Assembly (NCBI GenBank): GCA_025677815.1 | Contig: JAIXMP010000047.1 | Location: 124,001 to 188,000 of the forward strand | Direction: 5' to 3' | Source of the DNA: Phascolomyces articulosus | Lineage: Eukaryota > Mucoromycota > Mucoromycetes > Mucorales > Lichtheimiaceae | DNA: 64,000 nt | Part shown: piece by piece, positions 47,691 through 59,941 of the stretch | Position numbering within the stretch: position 1 is the first letter of the stretch | Layout of the letters: every line of letters begins with the position of its first letter | Notes under the pieces: model-generated | Told to the model about the DNA's origin: nothing | Seen by the model: only the letters and a program-made list of their open reading frames with translations | The model's database searches: none | Translations under genes and position numbers: made by a program

Positions 47691-48874
47691 AGATTGTGAA
47701 AGATTTGAAAGCTCCAGTGAAGACACCATTGGAGCTGTTATATTCATCTATTTCTTTGTCCTTCGGTTTGTATATATAACGTAACTCTCCCTGATAAATA
47801 TGACTAAAGAATATTCCATTATTATTATTTGTCAATTCACCTATTGTTTTTATATAAATCTTTTATTTACTGTTATCATAATACGTGTTCCATTCATTAA
47901 CATGTATGCGCCTGCATAATAAAATTGAATCAAATGTAAATATTTAATAAATATTTATAAGCTCATGCGTTATTATATAATTCACTACTATGGGTAGTAA
48001 AATGTTACCGTATGGTTTTATTGCTAAACGGATCCTTCAATATCTGGTTTAAGATGAAGCTACCATCATAGTTATCATATATATTAGCACCAATAGTAAT
48101 TGAGTTAAATGTGCTATATTAATTTATATATTTGAACGAAACAATTTTTTTTTGTTTCTAGTAAAAACATACTCTTGATCAGGTTTCCAAACGTTGAAAA
48201 TCTATTTTAGTAAATTTTTTTTTGATGGTTTCATATTTTTTTTTCCTTTAAACCACTTTCTCATTCTTCTCATCAAATGTTCCAGATATGGAAGAAGAAA
48301 AAAAGCAGGAATTCACTTTTAACATGGCCCTTGACAAACTAATCGGAAAACTCAATTGGGGGCATTCTTTTATTTACTTCCAATTGCTTCTCCCACTCCA
48401 CTGGTTGTCAATTTTTGTTGTTGAAATACTAGAGTGTTCATCCTCCCCAGGGATCGATCCAATGGGTATATTCACACGGGTATATCTTTCCAAATAGATT
48501 TCGACTGCAGCTTAACACCGGGATCACTTTATATTAATAATCCTGCCCCACCCACATTTTGAACATACATTGCTTTTTGACGAAAATCATCTTATCCTTG
48601 ACTTAATAAGACAACATAACCCGCTAAATCATGAACTATTGGATGTATGGTTACTCCTCATGGCTATGATTGGAAATAGAGTATAGATTTTTCTTTGGCA
48701 TCCGACATGGTATATTCTATATATATAGGTTATATATCATTACGATATAAACGTTATGTAATAATAAGTTCCTAGTGTTTTTTTTCCCACCCTCCTGCCA
48801 CACCCTGGACTAAAAAAAAGTTTTATTTTTTTCCATCAATTTCCCGTTTACCAAATGTGGTGTGATTTTCATTT
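47691..48874. other. Intergenic with one short unassigned frame
   Basis: A plus frame at 48288-48497 codes 69 residues (MEEEKKQEFTFNMALDKLIG...), part hydrophobic, with no family match I can give. On the minus strand near 47790-47700 a short stretch (RYIYKPKDKEIDEYNSSNG) looks coding-like and may be an upstream exon of the neighbouring decayed gene. Otherwise AT-rich. Confidence 0.3.
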
Positions 48875-49998
48875 TTATCCGTTGTTGATGAAGGTATGTC
48901 TCAGTTTTTCACGACCATCCATAGAGGCTACGACAAAGACATGATCCCCAACTACAGGTGAACGTATTCGTTCAATACCTTTTTTTTTGTGTGAAAAAAA
49001 TATATATATTAAGCTTTACGTACTAACCCATTATTATAGCCATTATAAATAAATAAGCGGCTAAACCTTTTTTTTTTATAAAAAATTGTGGTGTTATTTT
49101 TTTTTTACTAGCATCAGTTGTGCAACAGATACAAAAACTCCCTGATCTGTTATATTAGATAACGCGACGGATAATGGGCCATTATAAAGTTTATTTAGTT
49201 ACAGAAAAAAACCCAACATTCTCACATGTATTATATATATTTACTTCTTACCAAGCATTCACCCTCTCCATCAAGAGATAAATTGTTAATATTCATATGG
49301 TCACTTTGCATTATCACTTCACTGTATTATATAAGGTTCCATAGTAGATACTTTTTGTCATTATACCCCACAAAAAAATAAAGTCAGTAAACTTACGCTG
49401 TCATTAAAATAAATATCCTCTTCAAAATATCTCCAATTATTCATCCGAAAAATCCTAATAATTTCTTTTTTTTTTTTAAAAAAAAAAAAAAGCTTTTCTT
49501 AATTAGTAAAACAGAAGCACATGCACTTTGTAACACACGTTTTGTTCGCCATGCTCCCAAGAATGACTTTTTGGTGCAACTTCTTCAAATCCCTGAAACC
49601 GAAAAAAGTATATTGCTTATATAAGTCCTTCACGAAACAAGGTTACGATGTTTTCCTTGGTAATATCACTTGCCCCAACATGAGTACCTTGAACATTGAT
49701 TCCCTATTTTATCATTATAATGTGGTTTGAAGTACTTCAAGAAAGTTTGAAATAGAAGGTGTATTTGCAAAAGAATCATCATCCGGGATCACCGGAATTC
49801 GATGTTTCATTTCAATAGAACAGAATCAAGAAGAAGATATTGAAATCTTTTTACGATACCCTATTGATCTTCCACTGTAAAACCCTCTTTTGTAATCTTG
49901 CTTGATCCACTGTTGTCGTAGCATGCGCTACTTGTAAATTAAGTAATCCCAGTATCCATGAAACTACCAGTAGAATGTTTAGGTGAATCGCTTTACAT
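48875..49998 (-). pseudogene. Probable secreted/membrane protein gene, decayed or unusual
   Basis: On the minus strand a signal-peptide-like start is visible just below 49998: after ATG the next codon is TAA, but one base later the frame reads KAIHLNILLVVSWILGLL and VAHATTTVDQARLQKRV. Further exon-like pieces are PVIPDDDSFANTPSISNFLE (about 49790), INVQGTHVGASDITKENI, a 54-bp GT-AG intron, GFEEVAPKSHSWEHGEQNV (about 49590), FRMNNWRYFEEDIYFNDS (about 49445), DHMNINNLSLDGEGECL, YNGPLSVALSNITDQGVFVS, a short hydrophobic GLAAYLFIMAI, and a final SPVVGDHVFVVASMDGREKL ending at 48875. Splice signals are good at several junctions, but the start and one junction do not work as read. I cannot name the family. 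Confidence 0.4.
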
Positions 49999-52140
49999 TA
50001 GATCTTACCAGGTCATAAATATCGATTGACAAAAAGACGAGAACTTAATGTTTGAGCATATGTGTTTCTTTTGCGGAGGATATACTACTGGTTGAATGGA
50101 AGCCATCCTCCTTGTTATTATTATTGGTAGTAGGAATTTTTAATTGGATCGACATGCCTCTTAAATACATCATGAAACCGGTATCAGACAGTAACATTGA
50201 CTCCATGTTGTTCCAAATAATGAAGAAAAAGCATATTGTTCGTCTCTAGAGCGGTGATCGCCGGGTGAAGATCGGAATTGAACGGTAAACCTTTGTTAGT
50301 TATTGTATATTAATATCATGATCGGTGTTGAATTGTTGTTTTTGCCAATATATCAAGAATTGGTACGGAATACCAAAAATTATGTTATTATCCAATAAAA
50401 CTTGTTGGTTTGTATTTACTTTTTATTATCAATTGTAGTAGTAGTAGTAGTTTAAGTATTACTACTGATGGATAAGAAGAGAAAGAAAAAGTGATCTGAG
50501 GTTGGGAATCTTTACTTGGTATGTTTCTACTTTTATATATATATATATATATAAATATATCGATTGGATAAGAAAGGGTGGGAAATTTATAATAATAATT
50601 CACTTATTTTGGTATCATTTACTACAAGGAGTATTATGCTTTTGTTTTTTTCAAGCTATATAAGATATATAAGATATAACAGATAAAACCTTGAGTTTAT
50701 CATATGTGACTTATACATGATTTGATTTCCTATTATCGATTTATGAAATATTATATTTTTTGATAAGCGGATTAAAAAAAAATGCAGTGAGCGGATTATT
50801 TTTTTTTTCTCTCTGCCTCTCTCTTGGCAGAAACATCGGAAGGATTGTATTGGATTAGAAAGAAAATACCGCCAAACATGAAGAGAGATATACCAATTTC
50901 GGGTATCAAAAAACGATAAGGAAATAACGTGGTGTAACCACACCAATAAACAGAGGCGGGGTAAAATGTTTTAGTTAAGAAGAGACATCCCTTCTTGAAA
51001 AAAACGCTTCTTTTGGTAGCTTAACGATTGATCTGGGATCACAAGTACAAAAAAAAAGTACGTCAATATAACCTCTTTAAGAAATATCAAACAACACACA
51101 TACCTTCTTATTCCACCGTGTAAAAAAAATTATTCAAATTGTGGGGTAATATCATTATTATTATAATAGTTTTATTCAGTTCATGATCATTATGATCATC
51201 ATTCATTATTATTATTATTATTATATTTATCATCATTCCATTCACTTCATAAATTCCATATAACAAAATGTACCCGATCCCCATGTAACACCATTGACCG
51301 TGGTAAAAAAAAAAATTTATTCTCGGCTCCTGCCGCCAAAATTATATAGCCCAACAAGGGAAAATCTACGTAATAGCGTGCGAAAAATGATTCAAAACAT
51401 CACATAGTAATTGTCAAAATTGGTTATAAACCTATTTCAAACATTTAAAAAAAAGATAAGATAATAAAAAAAAACCATTCATTTTAGGTATTATTTTATA
51501 TAACTTGTAGAATTTAGAATTTTAGAATTTTGTAGAAAATATAGAATACTTATGCCGCAAACACTTTTTTTTTTTGACAGATGTATTTTTACGTATAATA
51601 TATAATAAAATATAAGAATTAAGATTTAGTGCTTACGAAAATAAAACGTATAGGTTTATATTACACGAACCAACCATTACGTGTTATTGATTATGCCCCA
51701 GATACAACAAAAAAAAAAAACTTTTTCGGCGACCAAAAATAACTATACAAAAGATTTTGTTTTATGACAAGGAAAAAGTAGGATCAGACGGTAAGGAAAG
51801 TCTATGTTTCGCCGCTATTTGGTTTAGCTGATTTGGATCAATATCCGCTGAAAAAAAAAAGTTTCATTGAACCACTCAAATGGCACGATACAAAGACAAA
51901 TTTGGATTCCCAGTTCATTCATCATTTGTTATATAAAAAGGGGTTCAAATCTTTTGATTGAAATTCTTTTTTTTTTTTTCTCGAAATCCACAACACATTT
52001 CCCTTCTTCTTCATCTTCTTCATCCTTTCTCTTTTTATCTCTTTCTATAAAAGACATATCCTTTCTCTTCTTCAGTGCAGGCCACTTTAAAAAACAAAAA
52101 CAGACAGAATAATAATAAAAAAACCATCTATTTATAAATC
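49999..52140. other. Gene-poor region and promoter of the amino-acid transporter
   Basis: No supported gene in 2.1 kb. There are TA repeats near 50536-50552, many homopolymers, and the frames at 50052-50249 and 50656-50946 show no features. The 3' part is the transporter promoter, listed separately. Confidence 0.4.
51965..52085 (+). promoter_or_regulatory. Pyrimidine-rich promoter with TATA box
   Basis: A long T/C-rich tract (51966-52045, with repeated CTTCTTC) leads into CTATAAAAG at about 52045-52053, 88-95 bp ahead of the transporter ATG. The downstream CTCTTCTTCAG lies where transcription would start. The combination is typical of strongly expressed fungal genes; it is read from sequence only. 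Confidence 0.5.
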
Positions 52141-53686
52141 ATGAATATAACATCATTTTTCTCAAGACAGAACCAAGAAGAATCTCAACAACAAGATTCT
52201 GGTTCATTCAAGATCAAAGATGAAAAATCTGAAGTGGTTCAACATGCTATTGAAGATTATATCGAAGAAGATGACCGAAATTCCGAAAAACTCAACTTTG
52301 GTCATGGTACAGGTTCTTGGGCTACAGCTTATTTCAATGTTGTCTGTGTTGTCGCAGGAACTGGTACTTTAGGTTTACCTCACGCTTTTGCTCAAGGTGG
52401 TTGGCTTGGTATTCTTATTTTGATCCTTGCTTGGGCAATGGCTGTTTACAGTGGTATCATTTTGATTCAATGTTTGTATTGTAAACCTGGAGAACGTCTT
52501 CATGATTATAAACAAATTGGCAAGGCTGCTTATGGTAAACTTTCTTTTCTTTTACTTTTCCTGCTAAGTTTTAATTCATTCCGATAAAAATTCTCTAACT
52601 GAAAACTTTTTTTTTTTTTTTCAAATAGGTTGGCCTGGTTATGCTTTTGCTGCATTGATGCATTTCCTTAACTTGTTTGGTTGTCCTGCTCTTTATCTTG
52701 TATTGGCATCTACTAATTTGAATTCTCTTTTGTCACATACCGTATGTATTGATCTTTTTTTTTTAAAAAAAAATGAATTGGTAGAATTTCAATGACACTA
52801 AAAATAATTCCTCTTTTTTTTTTAGTCTGGCGCTCTTACCCGTGAAATTTGGGCTATTATTGTCGCTTGTGCACTCCTTGTTCCCATGTTCGCTTTCAGA
52901 ACGTTGAAGGAAATTACTTTTATGTCTGCTGTAGGTGCTATCACTACCATGATTGCTGTCTTTATTGTTGTCATTGAAAGTCCTATTGATCATAATCGTC
53001 ATCCTGAACGTGAAGTCGTTCATGATGGTGTTATTTGGACTGGTTTCCCTTCTGCTTTGGCTACCATTGCTTTCTCCTTTGGTGGTAACAACACTTATCC
53101 TCACGTTGAACATGCATTGAAGAAGCCTCATCAATGGAAATGGGCTGTCACTGCTGGTCTTTCCACTTGTACTGCCTTGTACTTTATGACTGCTATTCCT
53201 GGTTACTGGAGTTATGGTAATGCTGCTAAGTCCCCTATCTATGACTCTCTTCCTGATGGTGAAGCTGCTCAAATCGTTGCCAAGATTGTCATGACCATTC
53301 ACGTTATTTTAGCTATTCCTATTTATGCTTGTTCCTTTGCTTTGGAATTCGAACGTTTCTGTCGTATTGATGAACAGCGTTTGGGAAAAATCTTGGCCTT
53401 CTTGGGTCGTGCTGCAGTTCGTACCGCTACCATGGTGATTTTAGCTATTCTTGCTATTTTTATTCCTTACTTTGATGCTTTTATGAGTTTGATTGGTGCT
53501 CTTTGTAACTGTAGTTTGGTCTTTTTGATCCCTGTCCTTTGCCATTTGAAATTGTTTGGTATCAAGCGTCCTATCTATGAATTGGCTTTCTGTGGTTTGA
53601 CTTTACTCCTTGGTGTCGTTGGTTGTATCTTTGGTTCTTGGGATGCTATTGATACTCTCAAAATGTACTTCGAAGAAGATGCTTAA
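52141..53686 (+). CDS. AAAP-family amino acid transporter, 3 exons
   Basis: The product has 455 residues with about eleven membrane helices and is an amino acid/auxin permease (AAAP) family transporter, likely a proton-coupled neutral amino-acid carrier of plasma or vacuolar membrane. Exons are 52141-52534, 52629-52741 and 52826-53686. A polar cytosolic N-terminus of about 60 residues is followed by the family's first-helix signature SWATAYFNVVCVVAGTGTLG and LPHAFAQGGWLGI. Later hallmarks are ATIAFSFGGNNTYPHVEHAL and IPGYWSYGNAAKSPIYDSLP. The C-terminus ends shortly after the last helix, LLLGVVGCIFGSW. Codon use is biased toward GCT, GGT, ATT and CTT. It is complete; specificity is unknown. 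Confidence 0.94.
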
Positions 53687-54211
53687 AAAAATTACTTTTC
53701 CTTATATCTCCTCTTCCTCTTCTCCTCTCCCCCTTCCTCCAACATTATAAAACAACTTACCTTTTTTTTTTAAATAATCATCTTTTTTTTAATCCCACAC
53801 AAATATTATATAATATCCTATTTATTCTTTTTCTACATTAGACAAATTGTTTGTAGAGGTATAATTTTTTCTTATTTTTTCTTCTTCTTTGTACTTGTAA
53901 CTTTTGTAATCTTTGTTTATTTCTCTCTTTTTGTTTAAAAAATTTGTAAATATATATCCTAAATTCATATTATTATTTTTTTTAACAACAAATCAAATTG
54001 AATGAATGTGTTCATGTTAGCTGTTGTTGGGTTATCTTGGGATTATGTAAGACGACTATTAGATATTTACTTGGAGTAATTTAATAAGGAAATACATGTA
54101 GCTAGAAACACATCATTATTTTAAGATTACTCAGAAATCATGCCAACAACGAAAATATATATATATATATATATATTATTGTTTAAAACTTTAAAATAAG
54201 GTACAACAAGA
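53687..54211. other. Convergent intergenic region, no gene seen
   Basis: 525 bp between two converging genes. It is pyrimidine-rich just after the transporter stop (3' UTR-like) and has a TA microsatellite at 54155-54174. Confidence 0.4.
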
Positions 54212-55885
54212 TTATATGTTATTACTAAGTGATGGACAAAGGAAACCACCAGTTGCAGGAGTTGCAACAATACTTGGATGATAACCTGTCCATTCAAGTC
54301 CAGCGATATAAAGAGTGATCCAAAATTGTAATTGTAAAGCTTCATGAGTATTTTCAACGCACGCCCTCCGTAAGCTGGAAAATATTGGATCCGAAGCTTG
54401 ACGCGCTTCATAATCAATATGAACAGGTATATTCATTTGAGATATCGTTCGAGGAGATAAAACAACATTTTGCCGTTGCTGGGTTGTGGGTGTATTCGAA
54501 GAACGACCAATGATCGTCCCAGATTGCTTGACAATGGTTTCCATTGAAAAGTGGAGGGGGATATAATTTTGCCGATTGTCCAAGGTGGCCATCAATGACC
54601 ATGTACTTTCAAACGCCACATTATCTGCATTGATATGATGTGTTTCTGTTAATGTAGGTGGTTCTAATAAAGTAGCACCACCATCGATTCGAAATAATGG
54701 TGTACGTGGCCATGTTAAAAATACAGTGATAGCACCTGCGATTAATATGATAAAAGTGGTGATAACACAAGTTGTACGTCGTTTACGTTTTCGTCGAGAG
54801 GTTGTGTCTGTTATATCAGAAGTACTTGCTTTTTCTTCTTCTTCATTGTTTTGATGATGGGTAGAAGAATTTTTCTTGTTTCTATTGTTCTGATTCGTTT
54901 GTTGTTGGTAGCACGAGTTTTTTTCTTCAATTATATCTAAATATTTAGGTTTACCCGGAAGGTGATGACCGTCGCATTGACAGTGACATTTTGTACGAAA
55001 ATGGTGGGTTTTTGATTGATAAGGACGAACAACACTCCGCTGTTGTTGTTGTTGTTGTTGTTGTTGAAGATCATATTGTTCTTGTTGTCGGTGATGGTGA
55101 TCAAATTTGGCTACAGGCCGACCATCCGAAGATGGCGTTGATACTGCATGTATATTTTTACATATGGAAATTTTTGATCAGTGAAAAAAAAGTCAGCCAA
55201 TCAGTTAATCGGGTCAAAAAATAAATAAATAAAAATCATTCTTACCTGAATCTAATGATACTTTACTGCTATTATCATTATTGTTATGACTCTTCATTTC
55301 CAAGTGGAATGAAGATAGTAGACGACTAAAACCAGAAATAGATCGTATCATGGATGGGTTCTTCTCGTCATCATTATCACTATTATTATTATTATTAATA
55401 TTAGCTATTGGGATATTCTTTTTTGTTTCTTGTTCCTGTATTCCCTGTTGTGGTTTCTTTTTGATCATGAATTGCTCGGCAATAGAAAGTCTTAAAGCTG
55501 GTTGTTCCCCTTTTTTATTTAAAGCATTCATTTGCTGTTCTAAACTTTTGGTATTATCCTTGTAATAGGATGATGAAGATGCCATGAATTGTTCTGCTAT
55601 GAATAATTTAGGTGGTGGAGGTAATGAGGTTGGATGGTAGTGATGTTGATGCCTTGGTCGTCTTTTTTGACGAGGTTTTTCTTCTTGAAAATGTGGCGAC
55701 CGATGATGAGGATGATGATAAAGATTAACGCCACCATCACGTTTGGTTGAGATGATAATAGGGGCTGATTGTCTTCGTCCTTGCTCTGAAGTTGATGATG
55801 AAGAAGTATTATTCAATTGATATTGATGATGATGCATCATTGGATCGAATAACTGATGATTCATGCTGTTTGTATGATCTCGCAT
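54212..55885 (-). CDS. Single-pass membrane protein with LEA2/NHL-like extracytoplasmic domain, 2 exons
   Basis: The product has 523 residues from exons 55885-55246 and 55143-54212. Residues 1-330 are disordered, rich in His, Gln, Asn and Ser, with two copies of the motif I-A-E-Q-F-M (FIAEQFM, SIAEQFM), a Q run and a Cys/His cluster (KCHCQCDGHH). A basic SRRKRKRR precedes one membrane helix (about 338-358, TCVITTFIILIAGAITVFLTW). The remaining 165 residues resemble the LEA_2 domain of plant NDR1/HIN1-like proteins: RIDGGATLLEP, then FESTWSLMATLDNRQNYIPL, IGRSS and IPVHIDYEARQA. The orientation suggests the beta domain lies outside the cytosol. The repeated IAEQFM could be docking sites. Function is unknown; the LEA2 assignment is by pattern. 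Confidence 0.82.
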
Positions 55886-57004
55886 ATCTAATCACACGAA
55901 AGAAATATATATATAAAAAACAAGAAAAAAAAAGGTAAAGATAGCTTTTTTTTTTACAAAATTGAATATTTAAAGGGAATAATAGTAACTCTTCTTTTCC
56001 ACTCTTTCTTTTTCTCCTGCTTAATGCTTAGTTATAAAGTTTATAAGAACCACACAACCCCCTTGCCCGTGCACTCCTCACACGTTTATATATAATTGAC
56101 TTTTTTTTCGCCCAGTAGTAAGAGTGATGATGTTAAAGAGATATATTATTGAAGTGTATGAGGACAGTGCATGATCATACATATCCTATCTATGTAGGTA
56201 ATGTCTTATAGTTTGAATAATATATTTCCAAGACATGCAACCGAGTAAGAAGGGTATGGTTATTCTTTTGCGCCTTACATTTTGTTCCTCCCCTTGTTAT
56301 AAAATATATTTTTACTTTGGCTTTTTTTTATATATCTCATTGTTGTTATATGGGGTATCTTTCATTGGTAATCATCATGGAGGATGTGTAGTTATATAAT
56401 AAGATAGTACTGACGATCCTTCTTTTACACATCATCTATTCTCTCCTTATTTATTCAACCGATAAATAAGGAAAATGTCGATAGTTATATAGTGTATCCA
56501 CCATGCAGATCCGTGCATTATTTGTTATATTTTTTTTTAAAGGAGTTGTTTGTTTTGATGGATCGGGAATATATGTTCATAATGGATAAGCAACAATACT
56601 TCGTTTATTATGATATAAAAACCACTTTTTCAAAAAAAAAAAAAAAAGATATGTTAGGTTCATTTGTTGATAGTTTATTATGTTCATATGTAAAAGTAAC
56701 TTTTTGCATAATAATGAATATAATCCATATGTACATCCCTGCCTTCATCACTGCTTGTACATAATGATATTTTTTTTTCTTCTTTATAAATCAAAATACA
56801 AGTAATATAGTTACGATTGAAAGAATTAGATGTTATTACTAACTAAAAGAAGAAGACGAGGAAGAAGTTCCCGTATTTTTAATTGATTGATCCTTTTAAA
56901 AGACCTATAAAACATGCCTGGAGTTAAAAAAAAAAATCTCATGCTTGTGAGCGTTGTGGCAAATATCAATTTTTAGTTTATTACTTACGTCGTTTATGAG
57001 TACT
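55886..57004. other. Upstream region, no gene seen
   Basis: About 1.1 kb of AT-rich sequence with poly-T and poly-A runs (for example A15 near 56633). The 90-codon frame at 56492-56764 has no recognisable features. On the minus strand near 56910-56850 the translation MFYRSFKRINQLKIREL is basic and could be an exon of the small gene at 57005-57201, but this is unproven. Confidence 0.35.
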
Positions 57005-57201
57005 TCACTTGCGTGAAATACCCACACCGGCACGAAGCGACTAAAGATAAACAGATGGATATCAGTTGTGTTAAATGGTAAAAGAGACAATTTATTCCTA
57101 CTTTTTATTTAATTCAAATTGAGAAAAATAAAACTTACTATACGAGACGCCAGCAATGCATCACGCCGAAGCAGGCATGCTCGATTTAGGGTTAAACCCA
57201 T
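57005..57201 (-). CDS. Possible very small gene (32 codons, 2 exons)
   Basis: An ATG in excellent context (tccATGGg) at 57201 opens the frame MGLTLNRACLLRRDALLASR and reaches a GTAAGT donor after 57139. The acceptor CTTTAG at 57041 joins to ISLRAGVGISRK and a TGA at 57005-57007. The predicted peptide is 32 residues, Leu/Arg-rich with one acidic residue, resembling a mitochondrial presequence or a tiny inner-membrane subunit. The first exon is markedly more GC-rich than its surroundings, as expected of coding DNA here. It may instead be the 5' part of a longer gene that uses a different downstream splice. Confidence 0.35.
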
Positions 57202-58251
57202 GGACGCTCCGTCCCTTTATCGTTATATATTTTCTGTCTATTGGTAAAGTATAACTTTCTTCACAACCATTATAATATTCCACATTCTTTTGTAATACGT
57301 ACTTTCCTAACTAACCAAAGCAGAGTTATTGGGAGGGCCAAAGAAAAAGAAAGAAGAAAACCTTCTCTTGTGATATTTTATAGTATGATAGATCACTACA
57401 AACAACATATTATTAAATATCAGTGATTATTGTCGTTCACCGTGGAATGGAATAACTGATGCCAATACAGTAAAACTATTATATATATCAATATTATTTT
57501 CTTATGATGATGATACGTAAGAGAATAATATGAGAGATGGAACATGAGAGACTTATATGGTTGCACTTTATACGCTATATAATACAAATAATTTGAGAGG
57601 ACAGTAGACATGCGTCGGTTGTTTACAAACTCTAATCAAAGTCATCAACTTAATATATAAATTAACGAAGTCAGTTGAGAATAAGTTTCGATTATGTTAC
57701 ATGTATTATTGTATTGATAAACCACAATGATATAAAGAAATCTTTTAACGGTTTTAATCAGTAAGTTACTATTAGGTAACATATTAGGAGTGTAATCTTA
57801 TGCCATTTTAGAAAACACTGTCATCCTCTGCCATAGTTTGGTTTTATATGAGACAAAATCAAATGACTTGTCATAATTATTCATTATAGATATTTGAACG
57901 GAAGAAGGATGAGGATCATTTTTAGATTTGTTTTTTCCAACTTGGTATCGACATTAAATCATCATTTTATTGGCCAAGAGCCATTTCTTAACTTTTAATA
58001 TGATTGGGGCCTGGTACTTTAACACTACCTCCTTTTAACCGAGTTTAATAAAAATTAAGTCTAAAAAATATATCTTGATGATTTTTTCTTCCCAGAGTGA
58101 ATCACTCTCACTTGTCATTTTTATATTCTATTTGTTTTTCTTTTTAACTTTTGAAAAGTGTTTTTCTATTTATATATATATATATATATATAAAAGATAC
58201 ACGGTCATTTAATTTTACACACGTACATTCATTTTCTTTAAAAAAACACGT
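57202..58251. other. Divergent intergenic region, no gene seen
   Basis: No gene is supported in this kilobase. GGACGCTCCGTCC at 57202-57214 is a short GC-rich imperfect palindrome just upstream of the possible small gene. A TA microsatellite lies at 58171-58193, about 60 bp before the 2-phosphoglycerate kinase-like gene. Confidence 0.4.
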
Positions 58252-59410
58252 ATGAATACTAATGCTCGACAATGGCAACGGCCGAAAAATACTTCTTCGA
58301 AATATGATTTTGTTAAAGTGCGAGTCCATTTACCCAATGAACACTATTACGTTTTGTCTCGATTTCTTTTATCACGCATGTTAACTGCTGCAAGGATAGA
58401 TTATGGACATGCATTACGAATTGCACTTGATCTAAAAAAGAGATTAGTAGAGAAATCTCAGTTGGACGTTTCTCAAAAAGACTTGCAAAAAGAACTGTTC
58501 GGACTGTTAAAGCAACATGGTTATGGTGAAGCACACGTTCAGTGGTACAAGACTTTGGAAAAGTAAAATGATTTTTTTTTTCTGTCACAAAAAAGGGTTG
58601 CTAGATCAGGAAGAGTATAAAAACTAACTAGAATATTATAGTTTTTATCATCAACGAATACCATTAATCGTATTTATCGCTGGAACAGCATCTACAGGAA
58701 AATCAACAGTAGCAACGCAACTTTCTGAACGACTCAATCTTTCTTCTGTATTAAAAACGGATGTTATCTATGATTTAATGCATACTGTCATGGAGTATGT
58801 GTGTGTTTTTTGTTTCTTTCACTTGAGTATTAATATGATAATTATACTGATGCGTTATCTAAAAAACAAATAAATAGCGGGAAAACACCAAGACCTCTCT
58901 GGACAATTGAAGCTGGAAGAGATCAAACATTTCAAGATATTGTAACTCAAGAATGTTCAATTGTGTGTAAAGGTAATATAAAATGATTTTAATGGAAGAA
59001 AAAAGCAAGGTAAAAAAAACTGATCCAATCCACTTTTAGGATTAGATGGTGATCTAGGGAAATCCATTATGGAAGGAAAATCTATCATAATTGAAGGTTC
59101 GCTCGTGGATCACAATTTATTAGATCATATGTACAAGTTTATCAACAAACTACCACATCAACATACAGTGATTGTAGCACCCTTTTTACTTGTACTTTCA
59201 GAGCCAGAATTAAAACGAAATTTATTAGGAAAAGAAACTTGGTTTGAACGAGCTAGAGAATTCCAATCCAATTTAATACATACCAACAATACCCGAAAAC
59301 ACTCTAATTTACCTGCATTTCATACCATGGTTGTCAATATGGAAAATATTCAACCTACTATTGATGTCATGCAATCTATTGTTCTTGAACAAATTGCAAA
59401 GAAGACCTAA
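58252..59410 (+). CDS. 2-phosphoglycerate kinase-like P-loop protein, 4 exons
   Basis: The product has 309 residues from exons 58252-58562, 58642-58794, 58878-58972 and 59040-59410; phases agree at every junction. The first 100 residues resemble an ATP-cone-type regulatory region (FVKVRVHLPNEHYYVLSRFL, YGHALRIALDLKKRL). A P-loop kinase domain follows: the Walker A motif GTASTGKST at 118-126, TQLSERLNLSSVLKTDVIYD, and WTIEAGRDQTFQDIVTQEC. The later part has GKSIIIEGSLVDH and a C-terminal helix bundle. This layout matches proteins annotated as 2-phosphoglycerate kinase or P-loop hydrolase in archaea, plants and some fungi. In thermophilic archaea the enzyme makes 2,3-bisphosphoglycerate; the fungal substrate is uncertain. 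Confidence 0.85.
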
Positions 59411-59941
59411 TTCTATATATAATATGATACTATAACTATAACTGCTACCATTGTCACTTTTTTCCCTCTGTTTTCTTGTATATATTTATGTATATTTTTT
59501 TTCACTCTTTCATTTCATAATAATCCATTGCATCCAAACGTTCTATTTTCAATATTATTAAATATATATATATATATTGATCGTAACCATAGTCATTGTG
59601 TGACTTATTATGGAAACACAAACTATTTATTCATCTTTTCCCCGGCCTATAATCCTTATTTTGTTGTCAAATGAAAAAAGAAAAAAGTTTAATTTTTTAG
59701 TTCACACAATTATAAAGAACCCGACTTGGACTGTGTGACATTGGCTGGTGTAGCCCAAAAAAACCTTTTTTTTTTTAACTTTTTGGCTGCTGTGCGCAAT
59801 TCACATGGAGAAGAGTTTAATTTCTCTCTCTCTTTTTTTTTTTTTTTTTGCCTTTTGTTTTACTTTAATAAAAACTTTGTTTTCTGTTTTTTCTTTTCTT
59901 TATATTTACTCTCTTCTTATTCTTTATTGTTGTTTGTTGTC
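59411..59941. promoter_or_regulatory. Intergenic and pyrimidine-rich leader of the Kre9-like gene
   Basis: 531 bp with no gene. The last 120 bp are almost purely T/C on the plus strand (CTCTCTCTCT followed by long T runs at about 59822-59935), a probable promoter or 5' leader like that of the amino-acid transporter. An open frame runs in from 59726, but its peptide is Phe/Tyr-rich translation of this tract. Confidence 0.4.
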
